Assembly (NCBI RefSeq): GCF_027694345.1
Contig: NZ_JAQEVU010000006.1
Span: 158,298-222,297 of the forward strand
Direction of reading: 5' to 3'
From: Varibaculum timonense_A
GTDB taxonomy: Bacteria > Actinomycetota > Actinomycetes > Actinomycetales > Actinomycetaceae
DNA length: 64,000 nt
Shown: positions 34,876-43,427 of the stretch, one piece after another
Numbering within the stretch: the first letter of the stretch is position 1
How the letters are laid out: every line of letters starts with the position of its first letter
The notes under the pieces: model-generated
The model's database searches: none
What the model was told of the DNA's origin: nothing
Seen by the model: only the letters and a program-made list of their open reading frames with translations
Program-made: the position numbers and the translations under genes

Positions 34876-34949
34876 CGCGCTACCGGCACCTCTGAAATAG
34901 ATGGTGACCCCAGGTCCGGAGGCCTGGGCCGGGAACGGAAGGTAGCGCG
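34876..34949 (+). ncRNA. structured element between rpmJ and rpsM
   Basis: A perfect 9-bp closing pairing, CGCGCTACC (34876-34884) with GGTAGCGCG (34941-34949), encloses an inner hairpin CCCAGG/CCTGGG (34909-34914 with 34923-34928) and a possible CACC/GGTG pairing. The whole folds as a 74-base branched structure ending 33 bases before rpsM. It may be a leader controlling rpsM, or a processing site. No known family was recognised. Confidence 0.5.
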
Positions 34950-34982
34950 ACGGCCTCCGGGAACAATGTGGAGAGAAAAGTA

Positions 34983-35360
34983 ATGGCAGCACGTATTGCC
35001 GGTGTTGATCTTCCCCGCGAGAAGCGTTTGGAAGTAGCACTAACTTATATTTACGGCGTTGGGCGTACTCGCGCTCAAAAAACGCTGGAAGAGACCGGGG
35101 TTAGCCCGGATGTGCGCGTAAAAGACATTTCTGAAGAAGATTTGATTAAAGTACGCGACTTCATAGAATCGAATTACAAGGTTGAAGGCGACCTTCGTCG
35201 TGAGGTCCAGGCCGATATTCGCCGCAAAATTGAGATTGGTTCCTATCAGGGATTGCGTCACCGCTTCCATTTGCCGGTGCGTGGTCAGCGAACCAAAACC
35301 AATGCGCGTACCCGCAAAGGGCCCAAGCGCACTGTTGCTGGCAAGAAGAAGGCTGCATAA
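34983..35360 (+). CDS. rpsM: small ribosomal subunit protein uS13
   Basis: A 125-residue S13 of the small subunit head. MAARIAGVDLPREKRLEVALTYIYG and the C-terminal RGLPVRGQRT-like segment (HLPVRGQRTKTNARTRKGPKRTVAGKKKA) identify it. A longer frame begins at a GTG at 34968, but the ATG at 34983 has the GGAGAG site at proper spacing and matches the family N-terminus. Confidence 0.97.
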   Translation: MAARIAGVDLPREKRLEVALTYIYGVGRTRAQKTLEETGVSPDVRVKDISEEDLIKVRDFIESNYKVEGDLRREVQADIRRKIEIGSYQGLRHRFHLPVRGQRTKTNARTRKGPKRTVAGKKKAA

Positions 35361-35407
35361 GGTAAGCGCAGGTATCACCTGCTGGATCTGAGGAAAAGAA
35401 GGAAGAT

Positions 35408-35806
35408 ATGGCTGCTAGTTCTATAAAGAGCCGTAAGCCGCGTCGGGCTGCGCGTAAGAACGTTGTTCAGGGAAAAGCGTTCATTAAGTCTACATTCAAT
35501 AACACTATCGTTTCGATTACTGATCCTTCGGGAGCAGTTATTTCTTGGTCATCTGCTGGACAGATGGGCTTTAAAGGTTCCCGCAAGTCTACGCCCTTTG
35601 CAGCACAGATGGCTGCTGAGGCGGCTGCTCGGCGGGCACAAGAGCATGGCATGAAGAAAGTTGACGTATTCGTTAAAGGACCGGGATCTGGTCGCGAAAC
35701 CGCGATTCGGTCTTTGCAGGCTACCGGGCTTGAGGTTGGGTCTATTCAGGACGTTACTCCGCACGCTCACAATGGCTGCCGTCCTCCGAAGCGTCGCCGC
35801 GTATAA
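35408..35806 (+). CDS. rpsK: small ribosomal subunit protein uS11
   Basis: A 132-residue S11 on the platform of the small subunit. GKAFIKSTFNNTIVSITDPSGAVISWSSAGQMGFKGSRKSTPFAAQ and the C-terminal DVTPHAHNGCRPPKRRRV are characteristic. In many bacteria rpsD follows; here rpoA comes next after 160 bases, and rpsD is not in the window. Confidence 0.97.
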   Translation: MAASSIKSRKPRRAARKNVVQGKAFIKSTFNNTIVSITDPSGAVISWSSAGQMGFKGSRKSTPFAAQMAAEAAARRAQEHGMKKVDVFVKGPGSGRETAIRSLQATGLEVGSIQDVTPHAHNGCRPPKRRRV

Positions 35807-35966
35807 CGCGCCCTAACTGAAATAGAAAATAGAAGATAGTAAAACACTTCTGTGGGTCTCCAAGCCGTCATTTGGGAGATTTCGCAGTTTTGTCTAAAAG
35901 GCTGACTTTAGGTCAGAACGTTCGTTCCAGTCATATGGCGGGCTGGGCGAGAGAAAGGACAACACG

Positions 35967-36968
35967 TTGCTTATTTCACAGCGACCCGTGCTATCGGAAG
36001 AAGTTGTAAGCGATCAGCGCTCCCGCTTCACCCTTGAACCCCTAGAGCCCGGTTTCGGGCATACTCTGGGAAACAGTTTGCGGCGTACCCTGCTTTCCTC
36101 TATTCCGGGAGCTGCGGTCACCTCTATTCGTATTGAGGGGGTGCCGCATGAGTTCCGCACCATCCCGGGAGTAATGGAGGACGTTTCCGAGATTATTCTG
36201 AACATCAAGCAGATTGTGCTTTCTTCAGAAAATGACGAACCGGTGGTGATGTATCTACGTAAGGCTGGTGCCGGAAAGGTTACCGCTGGCGATATCACCC
36301 CTCCGGCCGGAGTGGAGATTCACAACCCGGATTTGTATTTGGCGACTTTGAACGAGTCCGGAAAGTTAGAAATTGAGCTGACAGTTGAACGCGGTCGCGG
36401 CTATGTTTCTGCTGATCAGAACAAGTCTGAGGGGCACGAGATTTCTCGGATTCCGATTGATTCCATCTACTCCCCGGTGGTTAAAGTTCGCTACAAGGTA
36501 GAGGCTACTCGTGTAGAGCAGCGCACCGACTTTGATCGCTTGATTGTTGATGTGGAAACTAAACCGGGGCTTGCTCCGCGTGATGCTTTGGCTTCGGCAG
36601 GTAAGACCCTGGTAGAACTGTTCGGTTTGTGTCAGGAACTGAATATCGAAGCTGAAGGTATTGAACTTGGCGCTCCGCAAACTGATCAGGTTCTGGCTCA
36701 AGATTTAGCGCTGTCTATTGATGACCTGGGCTTACAGTCTCGTTCCTATAACGCTTTGACGCGGGAAGGAATCAACACTGTTGGCGAACTTGTCGCCCGT
36801 TCAGAAGCTGATCTTTTGGATATCCGCAACTTCGGTGCGAAGTCAATTGAGGAAATCAAAGAGAAACTTGCCGAAATGGGTATGGCTCTTAAAGACTCTC
36901 CGCTACCAACTTCGGTTAGTCTTGATGACCTTGCCACCCCCAGTTCTCTGCAGTTCTCTGATGACTAA
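35967..36968 (+). CDS. rpoA: DNA-directed RNA polymerase alpha subunit
   Basis: A 333-residue alpha subunit. The N-terminal dimerisation domain has RSRFTLEPLEPGFGHTLGNSLRRTLLSSIPGAAV; the C-terminal domain (about 250-310) has LGLQSRSYNALTREGINTVGELV, which contacts promoter UP elements. The start is a TTG after GAGAAAGGA. A 160-base spacer from rpsK includes a hairpin CTGAC-TTTAG-GTCAG near 35901-35915 and may hold an internal promoter. Confidence 0.98.
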   Translation: MLISQRPVLSEEVVSDQRSRFTLEPLEPGFGHTLGNSLRRTLLSSIPGAAVTSIRIEGVPHEFRTIPGVMEDVSEIILNIKQIVLSSENDEPVVMYLRKAGAGKVTAGDITPPAGVEIHNPDLYLATLNESGKLEIELTVERGRGYVSADQNKSEGHEISRIPIDSIYSPVVKVRYKVEATRVEQRTDFDRLIVDVETKPGLAPRDALASAGKTLVELFGLCQELNIEAEGIELGAPQTDQVLAQDLALSIDDLGLQSRSYNALTREGINTVGELVARSEADLLDIRNFGAKSIEEIKEKLAEMGMALKDSPLPTSVSLDDLATPSSLQFSDD

Positions 36969-37025
36969 GTCGGGTTTTCTCGGCGCTGAAACAATAAAGT
37001 TTTTTAGGAAAGTAAAGGAATAAAA

Positions 37026-37598
37026 ATGCCTAAGCCATCTAAAGGTCCGCGTTTAGGAGCCGGTCCTGCGCATGAGCGTAAAATTCTGGCGAATCTGGCT
37101 AAATCTCTGATTGAGCACCGTTCGATTCGCACCACCCAGGCTAAAGCCCGCCGCCTGCAACCCTATATTGAGAAACTGATTACCAAGGCAAAGAAGGGCG
37201 ATATTCACAATCGCCGCATGGTTGCTCGTAAACTGGGTACTCAGGTGGATAAATATACCCGGGGTTTTGACGCAGTTTACACCCTATTTGATGAGGTAGT
37301 TCCCGATTTGGATCCCAACCGTCAGGGTGGATACACCCGGATTGTGAAGCTACCTGCTCGCCGGGGAGATAACGCTCCTATGGCAGAGATTTCCTTGGTA
37401 ACTGAAAAGGTAGAAGCCAAAGCGAAAGTTCAGTCGGTTAAAGAAGATGCCGACAAAGTGAATAAGGACGAAGAAAAAGTTGAGGAAGCAGAGGTTGAGT
37501 CTGCTGCCGAAGCTACTTCAGCTGAAGAATCTGCAGAAGCTAATGAAGCCGATAAGGGCGATAGCTCTGAGGAAACTGAAGAGTCTGAAGATAAATAG
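37026..37598 (+). CDS. rplQ: large ribosomal subunit protein bL17
   Basis: A 190-residue L17. The core (about 1-120: KGPRLGAGPAHERKILANLAKSL, RIVKLPARRGDNAPMAEISLV) is standard. A long Glu/Ala/Ser/Asp-rich acidic tail (about 125-190) follows and is typical of actinobacteria. AGGAAAGTAAAGGAA precedes the ATG. The gene closes the rpoA operon at a strong terminator. Confidence 0.97.
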   Translation: MPKPSKGPRLGAGPAHERKILANLAKSLIEHRSIRTTQAKARRLQPYIEKLITKAKKGDIHNRRMVARKLGTQVDKYTRGFDAVYTLFDEVVPDLDPNRQGGYTRIVKLPARRGDNAPMAEISLVTEKVEAKAKVQSVKEDADKVNKDEEKVEEAEVESAAEATSAEESAEANEADKGDSSEETEESEDK

Positions 37599-37648
37599 TG
37601 CACACCACAGAACAGGCAGAATTGTCTGCTAGGTGATAGGTACTTGTT

Positions 37649-37697
37649 GCGGGCAGTTAGCGGGAATAAAACCGCTAACTGCCCGCTTATTTTTATC
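37649..37697 (+). terminator. rpoA-rplQ operon terminator
   Basis: A perfect 15-bp stem (GCGGGCAGTTAGCGG at 37649-37663 with 37672-37686), an 8-base AT loop and TTATTTTTAT after it. It lies 50 bases after the rplQ stop. This is one of the clearest intrinsic terminators in the window. Confidence 0.92.
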
Positions 37698-37818
37698 GAC
37701 CCGTTTTATATGGGTTCTGGGTTTACAAAGCGCAATAGGCCCGGAACGATAAGGATACGGATTTTAGGTTATGGCTGGCCGGAAAATTAGGGCTAATACC
37801 CAAAACTACCGATAGGCT

Positions 37819-38595
37819 TTGATTATGGGAATACAGATGAGAAGACCCTTTACCTTGTCGGTTGATTGCGGGGGTGGAGGCATCAAAGCCTCAGTCCTTG
37901 ACTATCGAGGTACAATGGTCGCTCCCTCTTTGCGGGTTCCAACCCCTTATCCGCTCCCGCCAGAGCTTTTGATTGAGATTATCCAAAAGTTTCAAACCGA
38001 CCTAAAGGCTGCTCCGGACCGCGTGACTGTGGGAATGCCCGGTATGATTCGGCATGGAGTGGTGATTTCTACTCCTCACTATGTTTGCCGCTCCGGGCCG
38101 CGCACCCGGGTGATTCCGCAAATGGTTACAGCCTGGCAAAACTTTGATTTAGCTTCAGCTTTAGAAGAACAAACCGGTCTGCCGTCTTTAGTGTTAAATG
38201 ATGCGGAAGTTGCTGGTGCTGGGGTTATTTCTGGTACTTGTATGGAAATGATAATTACTTTAGGCACTGGTCTAGGTAACTCGATTTGGGATGGTGGTCG
38301 CCTGGCTCCTCATATGGAGCTTTCTCATATGGTTGCTCGTTGGGGGCTGCTATTTGATGACTATGTGGGCGAGCCGGAACGGATTCGTATGGGAGATGCG
38401 CACTGGTCACGGCGAGTTCGCCGCGTGGTAGGGGTACTGCGCGAAGCCATCATGTGGGATCGTCTCTATTTGGGAGGAGGTAACTCTGCGCACATCACCG
38501 AATCGGTCAGGAAAACTTTGGGTGACGAAGTGGTAATAGTGCCTAATGATGCCGGTGTTCGCGGCGGGGTTCGCGCATGGGAGTTAATGACTTAA
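37819..38595 (+). CDS. ROK-family kinase resembling polyphosphate glucokinase
   Basis: A 258-residue sugar kinase of the ROK fold. The phosphate-binding motif SVDCGGGGIKASVLD is at residues 14-28, and the VGMPGMIRHG, VLNDAEVAGAG and ITLGTGLGNSI blocks follow the actinobacterial polyphosphate/ATP glucokinase pattern, with the catalytic Asp in LNDAE. The ROK zinc motif CxCGxxGC is absent, as in polyphosphate glucokinases. The start is ambiguous: TTG at 37819, ATG at 37825 or ATG at 37837. Its stop overlaps the truA start. The donor (polyphosphate or ATP) cannot be read from the sequence. Confidence 0.75.
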   Translation: MIMGIQMRRPFTLSVDCGGGGIKASVLDYRGTMVAPSLRVPTPYPLPPELLIEIIQKFQTDLKAAPDRVTVGMPGMIRHGVVISTPHYVCRSGPRTRVIPQMVTAWQNFDLASALEEQTGLPSLVLNDAEVAGAGVISGTCMEMIITLGTGLGNSIWDGGRLAPHMELSHMVARWGLLFDDYVGEPERIRMGDAHWSRRVRRVVGVLREAIMWDRLYLGGGNSAHITESVRKTLGDEVVIVPNDAGVRGGVRAWELMT

Positions 38596-39473
38596 TGTCT
38601 CAAATGGTTCGTTTACGTATTGACTTAGCCTATCGGGGTGCGCCTTTCCACGGTTGGGCACGCCAACCAGGTTTGCTGACAGTGCAGGGCTGCCTAGAGG
38701 ATGCCTTGACTTTAATTACTCGCCAGGTGGTGCAGCTGACGGTGGCGGGACGTACCGATGCCGGGGTTCATGCCCGAGGTCAGGTTTCGCATGTAGAGGT
38801 GCCGCGCCAGTTTTGGCTCTCTTTATCCAAAGGACGTGCGGGGGACGATGAGGCTCGTGGGCAGCGGCTGCGTGCCCGGCTAGAGGGGCTGGCGGGACGC
38901 GGTCTTGATGGGGCGCTAGCCATTAAGCAAGTTAGGGTCGTGTCGGATGAGTTTGATGCCCGTTTTTCGGCTCTTTCTCGCACCTATCGCTATCTGATTT
39001 GTGATGATGCCCGCGCGGTAAATCCTTGCCGCTTAGATACTACCCGCACCTCCTCTCCGTTAAATGCCGAAAAAATGCAGGTGGCAGCACAGGCGTTATG
39101 TGGCGAGCATGATTTTCTGCCTTTCGCGAAGCCGCGGGAGGGCGCGACTACCATACGTACCCTCCATTCGTTTACTGTTTCCCGACCCCAACCGGGAATC
39201 GTGCAGGCCATGATTTGTGCGGATGCGTTTTGTCATTCGCAAGTTCGTTTCATGATGGGGGCGCTAATGGAGATAGGGCGAGGGAAATATTCCCCTGACT
39301 GGATAGGGGAGCTGCTGGCTGCCGGTGTGCGTGACCAGCGGGTTCCGCTTGCCGCTGGGCGGGGATTAACCCTGTGGGAGGTTACCTACCCTCCGGAGGA
39401 CGAATACGCCTCCCAAGCCGCAAAAGCAAAAGTAGTGCGCACCTTGACGAACTACCCTGAAGATTCCAGCTAG
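38595..39473 (+). CDS. truA: tRNA pseudouridine synthase A
   Basis: About 292 residues from the ATG at 38595. It converts uridines 38-40 of the anticodon arm to pseudouridine. The catalytic Asp lies in VAGRTDAGVHARGQVSH; the FHGWARQPG and YRYLICD blocks are also conserved. A longer frame opens at 38577, but the ATG at 38595 overlaps the stop of the upstream kinase (TAATG) and sits just before the conserved VRLRIDLAYRGAPFHGW. In relatives truA is next to rplM; here a sugar cassette lies between them. Confidence 0.93.
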   Translation: MSQMVRLRIDLAYRGAPFHGWARQPGLLTVQGCLEDALTLITRQVVQLTVAGRTDAGVHARGQVSHVEVPRQFWLSLSKGRAGDDEARGQRLRARLEGLAGRGLDGALAIKQVRVVSDEFDARFSALSRTYRYLICDDARAVNPCRLDTTRTSSPLNAEKMQVAAQALCGEHDFLPFAKPREGATTIRTLHSFTVSRPQPGIVQAMICADAFCHSQVRFMMGALMEIGRGKYSPDWIGELLAAGVRDQRVPLAAGRGLTLWEVTYPPEDEYASQAAKAKVVRTLTNYPEDSS

Positions 39474-39486
39474 AGGCTAGACGTAT

Positions 39487-41112
39487 TTACTTTGCTAAAA
39501 TACGATCTGATACTCGTCCAGTCGGGTATAGCCACGGGGTAAAATCAACCTCTTTAGTTCCACTACGAAAGCTGAATCGGGAAATCTGATTAACTGAGGG
39601 CGGAATCTTAAATTCCGTACAAAGCTCTTTTACCTGGTTCTTTTCGGAATTAATTAGCCAAGTGTACGGATCGGAACAGCTAAAAATACCGCATACTCTC
39701 GCTAGATTCTGTGTAAGCTCATTCGCTTCCGGGCTTAGTAGAGAACCCCGTGAGCGAGTAAAAGCTACATCCGGATCTAACGCTACAAGGGGCTTTAACC
39801 AATAGCGAGACAGCGAGTTTAAAGCCGCATTGCGGACAGCAGGACCGGAGGGGTCTCGTTTACGTTCAGTGTTATCCCAATAAGGAGCGGTATCAGGTCC
39901 AACCCTCATTCCATCGACTAGACCTAAAGACGGCCCAATCAGTGCTCCCGAGGCCATTAGATACGCATTGGGAAGTGTTTCACGTATTGTTTTCAGTCCT
40001 TCTTGATAGGCGCATTCCCGTGAAACTGTTTGATAACGCCGGCCAACTATTGCGGCGGCGTTGAGAAAATCCAGTTTGAAATACCTGAATCCCCACCCGT
40101 AAATAGTTGTAAGGATTTCTTTGAGCCAAGATTTTGCTCCCGGGTGGGTGCAGTCTAATCCATAATAGAAATCTCCCCAGTTATAGCCAGCAGGTTCCAA
40201 ATTTCCGGAAAAATCATGAATGAAATACTCGGGGTGCTCGTGGACAATTGCACTGTTACCTGAGGCAATAAAAGGTGAAACCCAGATTCCGGGTGTAAGG
40301 TCGTGACTTCTTATCTTATTAGCCAAGGTTTCTAAGCCGGAGGGAAATTTTGCGTTCGGTTGCCAATCTCCTATTCCTTTTTCCCAACCATCATCTATTT
40401 CAAGTACCTGATATCCGCTGCGTGTGGCAGGAATAATTTCGGTTTCAATAGTTTCTTCGCTGATTTCTTCAAACCAGGAATACCATGATGACCAAATACC
40501 TCCTGGATAACGGTTTGCTCGTTTAGCCTTGCTATCTATAGATTTTCTAAGGGCAGTGGCATAAGCGCTGAAAACACTCAGTTCTTTACCAATCCCAACC
40601 CACCAGGAGACGTCACTGTCTTTATTGCAGTTTGCTGGGGCATTATGCGCAGAATAACCGGTTTTATCTGGTAACTTTCTTGCGGTTAATAGATGTTCTC
40701 CAATTTCAAAATATCCAGATTCTCCTCCTAAGGCTCCGATAAGCATGATGAAATCTTTTCCCGAATCTAACTTGATTGCAGTTAATAGATAAGACTGATG
40801 GACTTCGGGGTCATCAGAATACGCATCCTCGGCTGTTAGAGAACGCGGGGGATTATTCCAAACCCGGTAAGGAGGTTTATCAACCGACCACCACGAGGTC
40901 GGGGACCAAGAATTCCAGCCATGTCGATAAAATTCACCATTTTTAAGGTCAGGATAGGATACCTGAATTTCCGAGCAGGTTACTGAGGCACCTCTGCCGG
41001 TAGGAGGCTGTTGATTACTCTCATCATCAACTTGTCTGCAAGAGATATTTACAGCTAATTTAGAAATCTGTTCCGGAAAAATAAACTTTCCGTGCTGGTA
41101 TTTTATCTTCAT
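39487..41112 (-). CDS. GH36-type alpha-galactosidase
   Basis: A 541-residue glycoside hydrolase that should release galactose from alpha-galactosides such as raffinose or melibiose. The barrel domain has GYQVLEIDDGWEKGIGDWQPN, and YFKLDFLNAAA carries the nucleophile Asp348. GMRVGPDTAPYW carries the likely acid/base Asp. There is no signal peptide, so the enzyme is intracellular and acts on imported sugars. It is the last gene of a minus-strand operon behind the binding protein and two permeases, from which it is separated by 32 bases. The exact sugar is inferred. Confidence 0.85.
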   Translation of the reverse strand: MKIKYQHGKFIFPEQISKLAVNISCRQVDDESNQQPPTGRGASVTCSEIQVSYPDLKNGEFYRHGWNSWSPTSWWSVDKPPYRVWNNPPRSLTAEDAYSDDPEVHQSYLLTAIKLDSGKDFIMLIGALGGESGYFEIGEHLLTARKLPDKTGYSAHNAPANCNKDSDVSWWVGIGKELSVFSAYATALRKSIDSKAKRANRYPGGIWSSWYSWFEEISEETIETEIIPATRSGYQVLEIDDGWEKGIGDWQPNAKFPSGLETLANKIRSHDLTPGIWVSPFIASGNSAIVHEHPEYFIHDFSGNLEPAGYNWGDFYYGLDCTHPGAKSWLKEILTTIYGWGFRYFKLDFLNAAAIVGRRYQTVSRECAYQEGLKTIRETLPNAYLMASGALIGPSLGLVDGMRVGPDTAPYWDNTERKRDPSGPAVRNAALNSLSRYWLKPLVALDPDVAFTRSRGSLLSPEANELTQNLARVCGIFSCSDPYTWLINSEKNQVKELCTEFKIPPSVNQISRFSFRSGTKEVDFTPWLYPTGRVSDRILAK

Positions 41113-41144
41113 GATCCCGTTCCTCGTGGTGGGGGCGTTATGTA

Positions 41145-42494
41145 TTACTTTTCTGCCAGGAGCTCGTTTATTTTCTTGTTTAACTCTGGAAGCGCTTTAG
41201 CGGGGTCTTCGCTTCCGCGTTCAATTCCTTCAAAAACTTTGTTAGCTTCAGAGTTAATTTCTTCGGCCTTAAAAGTGATCGGATAGTAGACCAGATTCTT
41301 GGGGTCTTTGGTGATATTCAAGAAAGCGCTGACATCGACTCCGTTGGCTTCATGAGCTTTAGCTGCTGCCTCTGATTGACTGGTTATTGAGGGGAAAACT
41401 ATTGCTTTCTTCGCAACGATGCTCTGGCACTCCGTAGATGTTAGGAATTTGACCCACTGCCACGCTTTGTCCTTATCTTTGGCGTTCTTGGTTATAGAGG
41501 GCGCGAGACCATTGATTATGGTCTTTTGTCCCATAGGTCCTTTGGGAAGAGGAGCGAACTTGAACTTTTGAGTCTTTGATTGAGACCAAGTATTAATTCT
41601 CCAAGAGCCGTCAGGTACTATAGCTGCTTTATTTTGTTCCATCATAGGTTCTAGGCCAAGGTCGCCTGCCTTTTCAACTGGGGTAACATATCCGGCCTGA
41701 ATCTGTCGCTGCCACCATTTCATGGCTTCAATCAGTTTGGGAGAATCTAAGTTGTAATGGCGACCAAACGGATTTTTATCCAAGTAGTTGAAACCATTAG
41801 AAAGGGCGAACCACGACCACGGGCCTTGACCTACTACTCCAGAATTAGTTTCCAGTCCCCAGCCGTAAGTCTCAACATTGTTCTTGTCGAACCCGACCTC
41901 GTCCCCGCGTTTTCCGTTCTTATCTATAGTCAAGTGCGCTATAGCTTTACCAAAACTACCGCCATCTTGGGGATTCCAATCTAATTTCTGCAAACTAGCT
42001 TCATCAATTCCGGCGTCTTTAACGTCCTTTACGTTATAGACGAGAGCTATAGTGTCCCAGTCTTGCGGAATCCCAAAAGTTTTATCTTCGTAATTCCATA
42101 GGGACGCCAAATCGCCAGTGTATTGACTCATGTCAATCTTATCTTTTTGGATATATGGTTTAAGATCGGTCAAAACCCCTTTAGCGGCTAGTTCAGGGTA
42201 TTGAGCTACGTGATTGGTAATGACGTCCGGAGCCTCGTCTGAAGACAATTGGACTGTCAAATTCTTCCAGTAATCGTCCCACCCGGTTTGTTGAATATCT
42301 ACGCTAATCCCACTTTTCTTTTTAAATTCGGCAGCACACGCCTCATAAGCTGGTTTCTGATTAGGATCCCATAAACTGTAGGTAACCTTGTTATTATCTG
42401 TGTCGCTTCCTTTTGTTTCCTGTGGGGCACACCCCGCTAGACCGGCTGTGGCAAATATAGCCACACCGCAGGTCAATGCGATTGTCTTTTTCAT
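41145..42494 (-). CDS. sugar ABC transporter substrate-binding lipoprotein
   Basis: A 449-residue extracellular solute-binding protein, family 1. The lipobox GLAGC places the lipid Cys at about residue 22, after a KK-hydrophobic signal. The fold features (SYSLWDPNQKP at the start, ITNHVAQYPELAAKGVLTDL, and a C-terminal KAWQWVKFLTS..CQ) match maltose/oligosaccharide-binding proteins. It delivers a sugar, probably an alpha-galactoside judging from the neighbouring GH36 gene, to the permeases encoded just upstream. Confidence 0.92.
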   Translation of the reverse strand: MKKTIALTCGVAIFATAGLAGCAPQETKGSDTDNNKVTYSLWDPNQKPAYEACAAEFKKKSGISVDIQQTGWDDYWKNLTVQLSSDEAPDVITNHVAQYPELAAKGVLTDLKPYIQKDKIDMSQYTGDLASLWNYEDKTFGIPQDWDTIALVYNVKDVKDAGIDEASLQKLDWNPQDGGSFGKAIAHLTIDKNGKRGDEVGFDKNNVETYGWGLETNSGVVGQGPWSWFALSNGFNYLDKNPFGRHYNLDSPKLIEAMKWWQRQIQAGYVTPVEKAGDLGLEPMMEQNKAAIVPDGSWRINTWSQSKTQKFKFAPLPKGPMGQKTIINGLAPSITKNAKDKDKAWQWVKFLTSTECQSIVAKKAIVFPSITSQSEAAAKAHEANGVDVSAFLNITKDPKNLVYYPITFKAEEINSEANKVFEGIERGSEDPAKALPELNKKINELLAEK

Positions 42495-42516
42495 TTCATT
42501 CTCCTTAGGGACGGTT

Positions 42517-43413
42517 CTACTTCGCCGAAGTAAGACCGATTGAATTAACTAGTTTCTTCCCAACTACTAAAAGTAAGATCAACATAGGGATTGTCTGCAA
42601 GGTTGCAGCTGCCATGAGACCTGCCCAGTCTGGTTTAGTAGAGGGGGAAGCTTGTTGAAAGGTAGCCAGAGCGACATTTAGTAGTCGAACGGCGTGTTCT
42701 TTACCGACCAGTTGTGGCCATAAGTATTCGTTCCATGCAAAAACGGCCTGAATAATTGCAATTGTAGTGATGGGTGATTTGCAGATAGGGACAATTACCT
42801 TGCTAAATATCGTCCATCGGTTCGCCCCATCCAAAAGAGCAGCTTCTTCTACCTCTCGAGGAATCGATAGAAAGAACTGTCGCAAAAAGAAAATGGCGAA
42901 AGGTGAAACTAGAACATAGGGTGCTAAGAGGCCGGTGAAAGTGTTTAGAAGTCCCAGATTTTTTATTAATACAAAGTTCGGTAGCACGATGAAAATTGGG
43001 GGAATCATCATTCCTGTGAGGAGGATTGCGAAAATTTTATCTCGTCCGGGGAAATGTAAACGGGCGAAAGCGTATGCGGACATCGTGGAAGTTACAACTT
43101 GTCCAAGTACCAATATCGAAGTGAATATTAGAGAGTTACGCAGGTAGAGCCAGAAATAAATCTTTGCCCCTGATCCTCCTGCCGCTAAGTCTTCTTCGGT
43201 GGTTGCAAATCCGAGTACCCGCTTGAAATTTATCCAGCTGGCATCAGTCGGGATTAAAGAATAATCGCCGTTAAAAATTTGCGAGTTAGGGGTTAGCGCT
43301 GTGCGGATTGCCCATACGAAGGGGAGTAGGGTGACTATCAAAATAAGTATTAAGGTAGTCCATCCGAGTATTTTTTCCGTGCTTAGCTTGCGTAAAAAAT
43401 TACTATTTTTCAT
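42517..43413 (-). CDS. sugar ABC transporter permease (MalG type)
   Basis: A 298-residue inner-membrane permease with about six helices. The ATPase-contacting EAA loop reads EEAALLDGANRWTIFSKVIVP (about 190-210). The N-terminal helix is followed by a long extracytoplasmic loop (SQIFNGDYSLIPTDAS) typical of MalG. It pairs with the neighbouring MalF-type permease. No ATPase gene is in the cluster, so a shared MsiK-type ATPase encoded elsewhere is likely. Confidence 0.93.
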   Translation of the reverse strand: MKNSNFLRKLSTEKILGWTTLILILIVTLLPFVWAIRTALTPNSQIFNGDYSLIPTDASWINFKRVLGFATTEEDLAAGGSGAKIYFWLYLRNSLIFTSILVLGQVVTSTMSAYAFARLHFPGRDKIFAILLTGMMIPPIFIVLPNFVLIKNLGLLNTFTGLLAPYVLVSPFAIFFLRQFFLSIPREVEEAALLDGANRWTIFSKVIVPICKSPITTIAIIQAVFAWNEYLWPQLVGKEHAVRLLNVALATFQQASPSTKPDWAGLMAAATLQTIPMLILLLVVGKKLVNSIGLTSAK

Positions 43414-43427
43414 TGTTATTCCTCAAG

